From CAWFPR01 sp963817635 (GTDB lineage Bacteria; Acidobacteriota; Vicinamibacteria; Vicinamibacterales; 2-12-FULL-66-21): DNA of 64,000 bases. Position 1 is the first letter of the stretch. Every line of letters starts with the position of its first letter. The stretch is from positions 1 to 64,000 of the forward strand of contig CAWFPR010000005.1 of assembly GCA_963817635.1 (NCBI GenBank). The letters run 5' to 3'. A program made the position numbers and the translations under genes. Of this stretch, positions 9,954-18,843 are shown in pieces. Under the pieces are notes generated by a model. It made no database searches. It worked only from the letters and a program-made list of their open reading frames with translations, and was not told where the DNA came from.

Positions 9954-12230
9954 GTGCGGTCCCAGTCCGTTCTCGCCTGCCTCTCCATTTTTTCGTGTCT
10001 CTCGGCGTCGGTTGAAGCCGGTCCCGTGCGCGGCCGTGTCGTCGATCCCGACGGCCGTGCGGTCCCGTCGGCGCGCGTGCTCCTGCTGGGCGACGCCACC
10101 TCGGTGGCCGCCGCGACCAACGAGCGCGGCGAGTTCTCGGCCCGGACGCCCGACTCGGGCCGGTTCGAACTGCGCATCGCGGCCGACGGCTTCCGGGCCG
10201 ACCCGGTCCCGGTCGCGGCGCGGGCCGAAGCGCAGGACATCGGCGTGATCAAACTCGCCGTCAGCGCGGTCGCGGAATCGCTCGTCGTCTCGGCGGCGCA
10301 GGTCGAAATCCCGCTCTCGCAGGCCTCCTCGAGCGTGACGGTCATCACCGGCGCCGAGCTCGCCGCCCGGCAGACGCACACCGTCGCCGACGCGCTTCGC
10401 ACGGTGCCGGGACTCTCGGTCGTGTCAACCGGCGGCGCCGGTGCCGTGACGGCGGTCTTCCCGCGCGGCGGCGAGTCGGACTACACGATGGTCGTCGTCG
10501 ATGGCGTCCAGGCGAATGCGTTCGGCGGCATTTACGACTTCGCCCACCTCTCGACCGACAACATCGAGCGGATCGAAGTGGTCCGCGGACCGCAGAGCGC
10601 GCTCTTCGGCTCGAACGCCATCGGATCGGTCGTGCGCATCGTCACGCGCCGAGGCGGACCGCTGTCGGGCAGCGCCGCGTTCGAAGGGGGCAGCTTCGGA
10701 ACCACGCGCTCCGTCGCGTCCGCGTCGGGCTCCCGCGGATCGTGGGAATGGGGCGGGTCAACCGAGCGCCTGGCGAGCAACGGGCGAAACGGCGAGCAGA
10801 CCGCCGCCGCCGAAACCATCGTGAACGACGACTACACCCGGCACTCGGCCGCGCTGTCGGCCGGATGGCACGATGCGGCCGGGCGGAACGTTCGTGGCAG
10901 CCTCCGCTATTCGCGTGACGAACGCGGATTCCCCGGCCCGTTCGGCACCAATCCAATCGGGGCGTACGCCGGCATCGACGCCGTGTCGCGCGGCACCGAC
11001 GACCGGTGGCTCTCGTCGCTCTCGACGTCGATCCCGGCCGGCCCGCGCGTCCGACTCCAGGCGCAGATCGCGCAGGGACGCATCGACGGGACCTACCAGA
11101 GCCCGTCGTTCGTCAGCCCCTCGGATCCCCCGGTCGTGAGCGCATCGTCGTCGCGGCGGTGGAACGCGCGCGTGCAGTCGGACGTCGTCATCTCGCCCCG
11201 TGTGGATGTGTCCGCCGGGTTCGAGTTCGAGCGCGAGCGCGCCGGCAGTACCTACATCACCGGCACGGCGAACCAGGCGATCCCCGTGCGGCGGAGCGTG
11301 GCGGCCTGGTTCGCCGAAGCGCGCGCCCGCTGGGCGGACCGCCTGTTCGTGACGGGCGGCGTGCGCGTCGATGACATCCGGCGGCAGGCCCTCGAAGGGG
11401 ATCCGAACGGGTTCACGCCCCGGCCGGATTTCGCGGCCGACAGCGTCCTCTCGGTGAATCCGAAAATCGCCGGGGCGTGGTTCGCGCGCACGGCGGCAGG
11501 GAGCTTCACGAAGCTGCGCGCGGCGGCCGGCACCGGGATCCGTCCCCCGGACGGCCTCGAGATCGCGTTCACCGACAATCCCTCGCTCAAGCCGGAGCGC
11601 AGCGTCAGTGTGGAAGCGGGCATCGACCAGGCGTTCGCCGGCGGCCACGGGCTCGTCGAGGCGACGGGCTTCTTCAACCGGTACGACGACCTGATCGTCG
11701 CCGTCGGCTCGTTCGTCGAGGCCAGCCGGTATCGGACCGACAACATCTCGAACGCCCGGTCCCGCGGGCTGGAACTGGCGGCGACGACCCACGCGCGCAT
11801 TCCGGCGGCCGCGCCGGTTGACGTCGAATGGCGCGTGGCCTACACGTGGCTGAATACCGCCGTGCTCGCGGTCGACGGCGCCGCGGGCGCGCCGCTGCCA
11901 TTTGCCGTGGGCGATCCGCTGCTGCGCCGGCCGCGCCACCAGATCTCGACCTGGCTCACTGCGCGCACGGGCCGTTTGTCCGCCTGGCTTCAGGGCGGCG
12001 GCCGCGGGCGCGTGCTCGACGTCGAGCCGAACTACGGCACGTTCGGCGGCCTGTTCTACGCGCGCGGGTACCAGTCCTGGAGCGCGGGCGCCTCGTGGCG
12101 CGTGCTGGGCTCCGCGGAGCTGTTCGCGCGGGTCGAGAACCTGTTCGACCGAGCATACGAAGAGGCGCTCGGCTTCCCCGCGGCTGGCCGCGGCGCCTTC
12201 GCGGGGCTGCGCATTGCTGCACGCCGCTGA
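9954..12230 (+). CDS. btuB: TonB-dependent cobalamin receptor (BtuB-like)
   Basis: The 758-residue outer-membrane receptor starts at GTG 9954, preceded by AAAAGGAG (9941-9948). It has a signal peptide (LACLSIFSCLSASVEA), a carboxypeptidase-regulatory-like N-terminal domain (GRVVDPDGRAVPSARVLL), a plug domain (SSVTVITGAELAARQTHT, DGVQANAFGG, IERIEVVRGPQSALFGSNA) and a 22-strand barrel ending in GLRIAAR. The riboswitch upstream and the ABC importer downstream indicate cobalamin or another corrinoid as cargo. Its end overlaps the start of the ATPase gene by 17 nt, implying translational coupling. Confidence 0.92.
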   Translation: MRSQSVLACLSIFSCLSASVEAGPVRGRVVDPDGRAVPSARVLLLGDATSVAAATNERGEFSARTPDSGRFELRIAADGFRADPVPVAARAEAQDIGVIKLAVSAVAESLVVSAAQVEIPLSQASSSVTVITGAELAARQTHTVADALRTVPGLSVVSTGGAGAVTAVFPRGGESDYTMVVVDGVQANAFGGIYDFAHLSTDNIERIEVVRGPQSALFGSNAIGSVVRIVTRRGGPLSGSAAFEGGSFGTTRSVASASGSRGSWEWGGSTERLASNGRNGEQTAAAETIVNDDYTRHSAALSAGWHDAAGRNVRGSLRYSRDERGFPGPFGTNPIGAYAGIDAVSRGTDDRWLSSLSTSIPAGPRVRLQAQIAQGRIDGTYQSPSFVSPSDPPVVSASSSRRWNARVQSDVVISPRVDVSAGFEFERERAGSTYITGTANQAIPVRRSVAAWFAEARARWADRLFVTGGVRVDDIRRQALEGDPNGFTPRPDFAADSVLSVNPKIAGAWFARTAAGSFTKLRAAAGTGIRPPDGLEIAFTDNPSLKPERSVSVEAGIDQAFAGGHGLVEATGFFNRYDDLIVAVGSFVEASRYRTDNISNARSRGLELAATTHARIPAAAPVDVEWRVAYTWLNTAVLAVDGAAGAPLPFAVGDPLLRRPRHQISTWLTARTGRLSAWLQGGGRGRVLDVEPNYGTFGGLFYARGYQSWSAGASWRVLGSAELFARVENLFDRAYEEALGFPAAGRGAFAGLRIAARR

Positions 12231-13038
12231 GATCGACTATCGCTACGACCGGGAGGTCCCGGTGCTGGACGGCGTCTCGATGACGGTGCCGGCCGGCGGG
12301 TTCGTCGGCATTCTCGGTCCCAACGGATCCGGCAAGACGACGCTGCTCCGCGTGCTGGCGGGATCGCTCGCGCCGACGCGCGGCCGCGTCGTGCTCGACG
12401 GCCAGGATCTCGCCCGCATGGCGCGCGCGGCGCTCGCGCGGCGCATGGCGGTGGTCCCGCAGGAAACGCGGCTCGTGTTCGACTACAGCGCGCTCGAGGT
12501 GGTCCTCATGGGACGCTACCCGCACCTGCGCGCGTTCGAGATCGAGGGACCCGCGGACTTCGCGATTGCGCGCGAGGCGCTCGCCGCCACCGGCACGCTG
12601 GCGCTCCAGGACCGCCCGTTCCAGACGCTCAGCGGCGGCGAGAAGCAGCGCGTGATCATCGCGGCCGCGCTCGCGCAGATCCAGGCGGACCGCACGGGCG
12701 CCCCGGCGCCGCACCCGGTGCTGCTGCTCGACGAGCCGACCGCCGCGCTCGACCTCGCCTACCAGCTCGAACTCGCGACCCTGCTCCGGTCGCTGCAGGC
12801 ACGGCTGCCGATGGCGATCGTCGTGTCGACCCACGACCTCAATTTCGCCGCCGGGCTGTGCAGTTCCCTGGTCCTGCTCCGGAGCGGCCGGGTGCTCGCC
12901 TCGGGACCCACCGCCGACGTGCTGACGCCCGCCTCCATCCGGTCGCTCTACGGCGTGGAGGCCGACGTCCAGCGTCACGCGTCCGGGCGGCTCGTCGTCG
13001 TGCCCCTGTCGCGGAGCCGCGGGGAAGCACGGCCGTGA
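12214..13038 (+). CDS. btuD: B12 ABC importer ATPase (BtuD/FecE-like)
   Basis: The 274-residue ATPase has Walker A GPNGSGKTTL, the signature LSGGEKQR, Walker B VLLLDEPTAALD, and the H-loop in VVSTHDLNF. The best start is TTG 12214, inside the 3' end of btuB; no ATG or GTG lies closer to the conserved LHAAEIDYRYD start. The stop overlaps the permease start (GTGA at 13035-13038). The order receptor-ATPase-permease-binding protein is typical for B12/iron-chelate importers. The riboswitch makes B12 the favoured substrate. Confidence 0.92.
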   Translation: MLHAAEIDYRYDREVPVLDGVSMTVPAGGFVGILGPNGSGKTTLLRVLAGSLAPTRGRVVLDGQDLARMARAALARRMAVVPQETRLVFDYSALEVVLMGRYPHLRAFEIEGPADFAIAREALAATGTLALQDRPFQTLSGGEKQRVIIAAALAQIQADRTGAPAPHPVLLLDEPTAALDLAYQLELATLLRSLQARLPMAIVVSTHDLNFAAGLCSSLVLLRSGRVLASGPTADVLTPASIRSLYGVEADVQRHASGRLVVVPLSRSRGEARP

Positions 13039-14042
13039 CGACCTCGCTCGGGCGCCGGCTGGCGACGACGCTGGCGATCTTTGGTTCGCTCGCGGTGGCC
13101 GCTGTCGCGCTCGGCCCTCTCGTCGGATCCACGTCGATCAGCCTCCGCCGCGCGCTCGACTTCAGCATCCCGTTCGCCGACAACGTGGACGCGCAGATCT
13201 TCTTCATCGCGCGGCTGCCGCGGACGCTCGCCGGCGCGCTGGTCGGCGCGATGCTCGCCTCGGCCGGGGTCGTCTTCCAGGGCCTGCTCCGCAACCCCCT
13301 TGCGACGCCCTTCACCCTCGGCGTCTCGGCGGGTGCGGCGCTCGGCGCGATGCTCGCGATCACCTTCGGGTGGACGTTCGCGTGGGCCGGCATTCCCGCG
13401 GCGCCCGCCGCCAGCTTCGCCGGCTCCCTCCTCGCGGTCGGCATCGTCTACGCCCTGGCGCGCGCGCGGCACAGCGGGATGTCGACCAACGTCCTGCTCC
13501 TGGCGGGCGTCACGATGAACGCGTTCTTCTCGGCGCTGATCCTCTTCGTGCAGTATTTCGCCGGCTACGCGGAGACCTACCGGATTCTGCGCTGGCTCAT
13601 GGGAGACCTCGACGTCAGCAGCTACCAGCCGCTCCTGACGGCGCTGCCGCTGGTCGTCGTCTCGTTTGCCGTGTTCGCGTGGCTCGCGCGGCCGCTGAAC
13701 CTGCTGAACCTCGGCGCGGAAAGCGCGAGCACGCACGGGCTCGACGTGACCCGGGCCCAGCGCGCGGCGTTCGTGAGCGCCTCGCTGGCCACGGGAGCAG
13801 CGGTGTCAGTCGGAGGTCCGGTCGGCTTCGTCGGCATCATCATTCCGCACCTCGTGCGGTTGATGGTCGGCTCGGATCATCGTGTGGTGCTGCCCGCTTC
13901 GGCGCTGTTCGGAGCGGCGTTCCTGGTTGGGTGCGACGTGCTCGCGCGCACCGTGATGGCGCCCGTCGAACTCCCTGTCGGCGTGGTCACGGCAATCATC
14001 GGCGGCCCGTTCTTCCTCTGGCTGCTCGTGAGGAAGAAGTAG
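13035..14042 (+). CDS. btuC: B12 ABC importer permease (BtuC/FecD family)
   Basis: The 335-residue inner-membrane permease starts at GTG 13035 (4-nt overlap with btuD). It shows the family pattern RLPRTLAGALVGAMLASAGVVFQG, NPLATPFTLGVSAGAALGAM, WLMGDLD, GVVGFVGI-like VGGPVGFVGIIIPHLVR and a C-terminal ELPVGVVTAIIGGPFFLWLL. About nine to ten hydrophobic segments are visible, as in BtuC. It pairs with BtuD and BtuF. Confidence 0.93.
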   Translation: MTTSLGRRLATTLAIFGSLAVAAVALGPLVGSTSISLRRALDFSIPFADNVDAQIFFIARLPRTLAGALVGAMLASAGVVFQGLLRNPLATPFTLGVSAGAALGAMLAITFGWTFAWAGIPAAPAASFAGSLLAVGIVYALARARHSGMSTNVLLLAGVTMNAFFSALILFVQYFAGYAETYRILRWLMGDLDVSSYQPLLTALPLVVVSFAVFAWLARPLNLLNLGAESASTHGLDVTRAQRAAFVSASLATGAAVSVGGPVGFVGIIIPHLVRLMVGSDHRVVLPASALFGAAFLVGCDVLARTVMAPVELPVGVVTAIIGGPFFLWLLVRKK

Positions 14043-14101
14043 TGAGGAGCGCGCACGGGACCGGTCGGGGCGGCATGCACGGAGAAGGACAGAGGTGCAC
14101 C

Positions 14102-14974
14102 ATGACGCGGCGGGCGGAGTCGAACGTGAATCGCTTCGTGACGCGCGCCCTCGTCCTGCTGGCCGCCGGCGTCGTGACCCTGGCCGCACAGGTGGCGCCG
14201 CCGCGACGCATCATCTCGGTGATTCCCGCCGTCACCGAAATGCTGTTCGCCATCGGTGCGGGACCGCAGGTGGTCGCGGTCGGGAGCTTCGACCGCTACC
14301 CGCCGGCCGTGGAGACGCTGCCGCGCGTGGGCGCCCTGGTGGATCCGGATCTCGAACGGATCATCTCCCTCGCGCCGGATCTCGTGGCTGTCTACGCCAG
14401 CCAGACCGACCTGAGGACACAGCTCGAACGCGCGCGCATCCCCAGTTACGTCTACTCGCATGCCGGGCTGGCGGACGTCACCGCCACGATCCGGCAACTC
14501 GGCGAGCGCGTGGGGCACAAATCCGCGGCTGACGCGCTCGCACGCTCGATCGAGCAGCAGATCGACGCCATTCGCGCGCGGGTTGCCGGCGCGCGGCGGC
14601 CGCGAACGCTGATCGTGTTCGGCCGCGAAGCCGGCGCGCTGCGCGGCATCTACGCGAGCGGCGGCACCGGGTTCATCAACGACATGGTGGAGGCGGCGGG
14701 AGGCGAGAACGTCTTCGGCGACGTGAAGCAGCAGGCGGTCCAGGCGACGACCGAACTGATCCTCGCCCGCCGTCCAGAGGTCATCCTGGAGCTGCGCGCC
14801 TGGGAAATCTCACCCGGCCAGGTGCAAAGCGAAATCAGGAACTGGGATCGGCTCTCCTCCCTCCCCGCGGTGCGCACTCACCGCGTCTACCTGCTGACCG
14901 ACTCGCGCACGGTCGTCCCCGGGCCCAGAGTCGCCGAGGGGATTGGGCTGATCGCCAGAGTGCTGCACCCGTAA
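14102..14974 (+). CDS. btuF: Cobalamin-binding periplasmic protein (BtuF-like)
   Basis: The 290-residue protein has an N-terminal hydrophobic signal (ALVLLAAGVVTLAAQ) and the class III binding-protein fold: RRIISVIPAVTEMLFAIG, VGSFDRYPPAVETLPRVG, DLERIISLAPDLV, and GENVFGDVKQQAVQ. The start ATG 14102 follows AAGGACAGAGG. It is the last gene of the riboswitch-controlled operon and would deliver the corrinoid to BtuCD. Confidence 0.88.
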   Translation: MTRRAESNVNRFVTRALVLLAAGVVTLAAQVAPPRRIISVIPAVTEMLFAIGAGPQVVAVGSFDRYPPAVETLPRVGALVDPDLERIISLAPDLVAVYASQTDLRTQLERARIPSYVYSHAGLADVTATIRQLGERVGHKSAADALARSIEQQIDAIRARVAGARRPRTLIVFGREAGALRGIYASGGTGFINDMVEAAGGENVFGDVKQQAVQATTELILARRPEVILELRAWEISPGQVQSEIRNWDRLSSLPAVRTHRVYLLTDSRTVVPGPRVAEGIGLIARVLHP

Positions 14975-14975
14975 A

Positions 14976-15008
14976 GGGGCTTCAGGCTTCAGGCTTGGGG
15001 CTTGGGGA
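14976..15008. repeat. Heptamer repeat (GGCTTCA/GGCTTGG type)
   Basis: Four copies of a 7-mer (GGCTTCA, GGCTTCA, GGCTTGG, GGCTTGG) follow the btuF stop, between btuF and the convergent four-helix-bundle gene. Confidence 0.7.
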
Positions 15009-15015
15009 CGCGGGT

Positions 15016-15378
15016 TCAGCTCCGGGCTTCAATCGCGTCAACGAGCCGCACGAGGCTGCCAATGAGTTCATCGTGCGCGGGCTCCAGCTCCGCGACGGCT
15101 TCGGCGGGAATGAAGCCAAGTCGGGTGGCAACGCTCAGCAGATACTGTGTCTCCCTGGCGGAACCGATGGCCACGTTGAGGAATTGGCAATACTCGCCCT
15201 CCGTCCGGCGTGCAGATCCTTCAACGATGTTCGTCGCGGTCGATATCGCAGCACGGCGGATCTGGGATTGAAGTCCGTAGCGTTCCTCGACAGGCAAGAT
15301 CCTTGTTGTCTTGTAGATATCGAGAATCAGGGTGTCAGCGATCTTGAAGACGCGGAGCTTGCGATGGTCTCTCGGCAT
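15016..15378 (-). CDS. Four-helix-bundle protein (S23/23S-IVP-like family)
   Basis: The 120-residue protein has the family core FKIADTLILDIYKTT, LQSQIRRAAISTATNIVEGSAR and EYCQFLNVAIGSARETQYLL. Members occur inside intervening sequences of 23S rRNA or, as here, as stand-alone genes of unknown function. ATG 15378 was chosen because MPRDHRKLRVF starts the conserved part; an upstream ATG at 15426 adds 16 residues encoded by or next to repeat DNA. The gene is flanked on both sides by heptamer repeats, which gives it the look of an isolated cassette. Confidence 0.85.
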   Translation of the reverse strand: MPRDHRKLRVFKIADTLILDIYKTTRILPVEERYGLQSQIRRAAISTATNIVEGSARRTEGEYCQFLNVAIGSARETQYLLSVATRLGFIPAEAVAELEPAHDELIGSLVRLVDAIEARS

Positions 15379-15410
15379 GACAGGCCGGTGTGCACGGCCG
15401 ATGCCGCAAC

Positions 15411-15457
15411 TGAGCCCTGAGCCCAAGCCTGAAGCCTGAAGCCTGAAGCCCGAAGCC
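15411..15457. repeat. Heptamer repeat (GAAGCCT/GAGCCCT type)
   Basis: Tandem GAAGCCT and GAGCCCT/GAGCCCA 7-mers fill the gap between the four-helix-bundle gene and mqnD. Confidence 0.75.
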
Positions 15458-15458
15458 T

Positions 15459-16298
15459 CTATTCCGCGAACTTCACCACGACGCGCTGCGGAATCAGCCC
15501 CTTCTCGAACGCGTCGCTCATCAGCCGTTCCACCGCGCGCCGGCCGCGGTCGCCGTAGGACAGCGTCAGGTCGTTGACGTACATCCCGACGAACGTGTCG
15601 GTCCGCGCCCGATCGAGGCCGCGGCCGAACTTCAGGGCATATTCGACCGCTTCTTCACGGTGGCTCAGCGCGTGGGCGATGCTGTCGTGCAGCATCTTCG
15701 ATACCTTGCGAATCATGTCGGGCCCGAGATCGCGGCGGATGACGTTGCCGCCGAGCGGCAGCGGCAGGCCGCCGGTCCGGTCCGCCCACCATTCGCCGAG
15801 GTCCACGATCTTGCGCAGACCCTCCTCCTGATACGTCAGCTGCCCCTCGTGAATGAGCAGGCCCGCTTCGGCGTGGCCGTCGAGGACCGCCCGCTGGATC
15901 TCGTCGAAGGGAACGACGATGTACTGGAAGTCTGGCTCGTACATGCGGAGCGCAAGATAGGCGGTCGTGAGCGTGCCGGGGATCGCGATGCGGGCCCCTT
16001 TCACCGACGTCGGCCCGTGCCCCTCGGGCGCCACCACGATGGGGCCGTACTTGTCTCCCATGCTCGCGCCGTGCGGCAGCAGCGCATAACGGTCGGCCAG
16101 GTGCGCGTAGGCGTGAAACGACACGGCCGTCACTTCGTATCGCCCTTCGAAGGCCGCGCGGTTCAGCGACTCGATGTCCGAGAGCACCTGCTCCACCACG
16201 ATGCCGTGCGTCTCGACCGCGCCGCTCGCCAGTCCGTAGAACATGAACGCGTCGTCGGAATCCGGGCTGTGCGCGACCGTGATGCGTGTCTCTGGCAT
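15459..16298 (-). CDS. mqnD: 1,4-dihydroxy-6-naphthoate synthase (MqnD)
   Basis: The 279-residue protein opens with RITVAHSPDSDDAFMFYGLA, the MqnD hallmark, and has VSFHAYAHLADRYALLPHG, GPIVVAP, AIPGTLTTAYLALRM and AGLLIHEGQLTY. It releases dihydroxynaphthoate from cyclic de-hypoxanthinylfutalosine in the futalosine menaquinone pathway. ATG 16298 is chosen over 16337 because the extra residues are not family-like. mqnE lies 6 kb away on the same strand. Confidence 0.93.
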   Translation of the reverse strand: MPETRITVAHSPDSDDAFMFYGLASGAVETHGIVVEQVLSDIESLNRAAFEGRYEVTAVSFHAYAHLADRYALLPHGASMGDKYGPIVVAPEGHGPTSVKGARIAIPGTLTTAYLALRMYEPDFQYIVVPFDEIQRAVLDGHAEAGLLIHEGQLTYQEEGLRKIVDLGEWWADRTGGLPLPLGGNVIRRDLGPDMIRKVSKMLHDSIAHALSHREEAVEYALKFGRGLDRARTDTFVGMYVNDLTLSYGDRGRRAVERLMSDAFEKGLIPQRVVVKFAE

Positions 16299-16382
16299 GG
16301 CCTCTCTCGTGTCCGGAAAACGCCTATCGTACCGCACACGTGGTGGTTGAACAACGAAAGCCAGGGCGAGAGGCCCTCGACC

Positions 16383-16452
16383 CCTGAGCCTTGAGCCTTG
16401 AGCCTTGAGCCCTGAGCCCTGAGCCTTGAGCCCTGAGCCCTGAGCCCTTGAG
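16383..16452. repeat. Heptamer repeat (GAGCCTT/GAGCCCT, about ten copies)
   Basis: About ten near-perfect 7-mers alternate GAGCCTT and GAGCCCT between mqnD and otsB. This is the cleanest of the GAGCCCT-type arrays in the window. Confidence 0.85.
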
Positions 16453-16455
16453 GCC

Positions 16456-17244
16456 TCAGCGCGACAGCTCGTCGAGGAACTGCTCGATGGCGGGCGGGCC
16501 GTCGAGACTGTAGTCGGCGCCCGTGACGCGGTCCGACGCCGCGATGCTCACGCCATGCGCCTTCACCGCGCGGAACGCGTCCTCGTCAGTCACGTCGTCT
16601 CCCATGTAGATGACAAGTGGCGCGGCGTCGAGGCGGGCCACGGCCTGACGGATCCAGTCGACCGCGCTGCCCTTGTTCCAGGCGATATTCGGCAGCGCCT
16701 CCAGCACGCACGCGCCGCGCATGATGCGCACCTGGCCTCCCGACAGCCAGGGCGACACCGTGCGGGAGAAGATGTCGCCGGCGCGGCGCTGGTCGTCTGA
16801 CGAGGCTTCGCGGTAGTGCAGCGCGACCGACAGATCCTTGTCTTCGATGTGCACTCCCGGCATCGCGGCGATCTGCGGCTGGAGTGCGGCTCGGATGGCC
16901 TGCGCACGGCCGCGGGCGTCGCCGATTTCCGGGTGCACGAAGTGCTCGCCGGGGCCTTCGATCTCGAGCCCGTGCAGGCCGGCCAGGAACAGTCGATCCG
17001 CGGGCAGCCCCGCGCGCAGCCGGACGTCGTCGAGGCGCCGGCCGCTGACAATCCCCACCGTGGCGCGCGGCCCGGCCGCGATGCGCTCGAGCAGTTCGCG
17101 GCGCGCCGCCGGCAGCCACACGGCCGTGGGATCGGGACGGAATTCGCAAAGCGTACCGTCGAAATCGCAGAGCAGCAGCAGCGGACGCTCGCCCCGCTGG
17201 TCCTTGATCTGCTCGCCGAGGCGGCTCGGAACGGCGAGTCGCAT
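16456..17244 (-). CDS. otsB: Trehalose-6-phosphate phosphatase
   Basis: The 262-residue HAD-superfamily phosphatase has the DXD motif in LLLCDFDGTLCEFRPDP, motif II GIVSGR, and motif IV YMGDDVTDEDAFRAV. It dephosphorylates trehalose-6-phosphate, the product of OtsA. Its ATG (17244) overlaps the otsA stop by a single base arrangement (ATGA), so the two are translationally coupled. Confidence 0.94.
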   Translation of the reverse strand: MRLAVPSRLGEQIKDQRGERPLLLLCDFDGTLCEFRPDPTAVWLPAARRELLERIAAGPRATVGIVSGRRLDDVRLRAGLPADRLFLAGLHGLEIEGPGEHFVHPEIGDARGRAQAIRAALQPQIAAMPGVHIEDKDLSVALHYREASSDDQRRAGDIFSRTVSPWLSGGQVRIMRGACVLEALPNIAWNKGSAVDWIRQAVARLDAAPLVIYMGDDVTDEDAFRAVKAHGVSIAASDRVTGADYSLDGPPAIEQFLDELSR

Positions 17245-18749
17245 CACTGGCGCCTGCCCTGCCGGCCGTAGGCCGCCTGCCACAGCGGATCCCGCCGGGG
17301 GAGACGTCCGCGAACGATGCGCGGCGTCAGGCCCTCGAGCCCCTGAAGGATGTCGGAGGCCCAGAGAAACACGTCGTGCCCGCCAACGGCGCTGCGCAGC
17401 GCGTGCATGCGCGAGCGGCGCTCCTCGCGAGGCATGTCAATCGCGCGCGCGATCGCCCGTGCGAAGCCGTCGATGTCGTACGGATTGATGATCACGGCGT
17501 CGCCCAGTTCCTGCGCCGCGCCTGTCATCTCGCTCAGCACGAGCACGCCGTCGTCGTCGTCGCGCGCGGCCACGAACTCCTTGGCAACCAGGTTCATCCC
17601 GTCGTGCAGCGAACTGACGACGCAGAAGTCCGCGAGCCGGAAGAGCGCCACGAGGCGCCGGATCTTGAGCGCCGACTTCCGGTAGCGGATCGGTCCGTCC
17701 TCCGGCCCGGCACCGTGACGCGAGTTGATCCCGGCGACCTGGTCGTCGATCTGCTTCTCGATGGCCGCGTAACTCTCGAGCTTCGATCGCGAGGGCACGC
17801 CGACCTGCACGAACGCCAGCCGCCCGACCAGCTCCGGGTGCACGGTCAGCAGACGGTCGATGGCCTCGAGGCGCTCCGGGATGCCCTTCGTGTAGTCGAG
17901 CCGGTCGACACCGATGCCGATGGTGGTGATGCGCGGGTCCTCGAGCCGGAGCTCCCGCCGCAGCCGTGCCATTTCAGCCGGCAGCGACGGATCGGACGCC
18001 ACCTTCGCGATGCGATCGAAATCGACGCCGATCGGCGCCGACACCAGCCGGGCCTCGCGGCCCGCCATCCGGACGACCCCGCGGCCGATCTGCACGGGCA
18101 ATTCGTCTCTGGCACACAGCAGGAAATTGCGCCGATCCCGCTCGAGCTGAAACGCAAGCAGGTCGTTGGCCAGCAGCCCCGCCATGATTTCGCGGCGCCA
18201 GGGGCACATGCGGAACCGGTCGGGATGGGGCCACGGAATGTGCCAGAAGAGGGCCGTCCGCACGCCCGGCGCGCGACGCCGCAACTCTCCAGCCACGAGC
18301 GCCAGGTGGTAGTCCTGGATGAAGACAGCCGCGGACGGCTCGGTCAGCTCGCCGGCGATCGCCTCGGCGAACCTGGCGTTGACGGACTGGTACTCGGCCC
18401 AGTCCTCGGACCGGAAGACGGGGCGCACATGCGCGATGTGACACGTCGGCCACAATCCCTCGTTGGCGAACCCGCCGTAGTAGCGCTGTTCCTCTTCAGC
18501 CGACAGCCAGATTCGCCTGAGGGTGTAGGCGGGGGCGTCGGGCGGCACCCGCACCCGGTCGTGTGCGTCCACCACGTCGGGGTCGGCGTTCCCGGCGCCG
18601 TGCGCGATCCAGGTTCCGCCGCGCTCCCGCATGAGCGCGTCGAGGGCGACCGCGACACCTCCCGCCGTCGGGGCGCACTGGATCGTGCCGTCCGGGCGGC
18701 GGGTGTGCATGTATGGCTCACGATTCGAGACGACGATCAGCGGACGCAT
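17244..18749 (-). CDS. otsA: Trehalose-6-phosphate synthase (GT20)
   Basis: The 501-residue glycosyltransferase has GT20 hallmarks: the N-terminal VVSNREPY and TAGGVAVALD, IQDYHLALVAGEL, FWHIPWPHPDRFR, GVDRLDYTKGIPERL and the C-terminal SSLHDGMNLVAKEFVAAR. It makes trehalose-6-phosphate from UDP-glucose and glucose-6-phosphate and forms an operon with otsB for the compatible solute trehalose. The divergent PDZ gene starts 95 bp away. Confidence 0.95.
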   Translation of the reverse strand: MRPLIVVSNREPYMHTRRPDGTIQCAPTAGGVAVALDALMRERGGTWIAHGAGNADPDVVDAHDRVRVPPDAPAYTLRRIWLSAEEEQRYYGGFANEGLWPTCHIAHVRPVFRSEDWAEYQSVNARFAEAIAGELTEPSAAVFIQDYHLALVAGELRRRAPGVRTALFWHIPWPHPDRFRMCPWRREIMAGLLANDLLAFQLERDRRNFLLCARDELPVQIGRGVVRMAGREARLVSAPIGVDFDRIAKVASDPSLPAEMARLRRELRLEDPRITTIGIGVDRLDYTKGIPERLEAIDRLLTVHPELVGRLAFVQVGVPSRSKLESYAAIEKQIDDQVAGINSRHGAGPEDGPIRYRKSALKIRRLVALFRLADFCVVSSLHDGMNLVAKEFVAARDDDDGVLVLSEMTGAAQELGDAVIINPYDIDGFARAIARAIDMPREERRSRMHALRSAVGGHDVFLWASDILQGLEGLTPRIVRGRLPRRDPLWQAAYGRQGRRQ

Positions 18750-18843
18750 CCCCGGGACAATTCTGACACACGGGCTCCGTACTCCAGCTCAGGGGGCCAA
18801 TGATGAGTTGGCTGGAGGGCAGGTGGTGCAGTACCCTGCCCAG

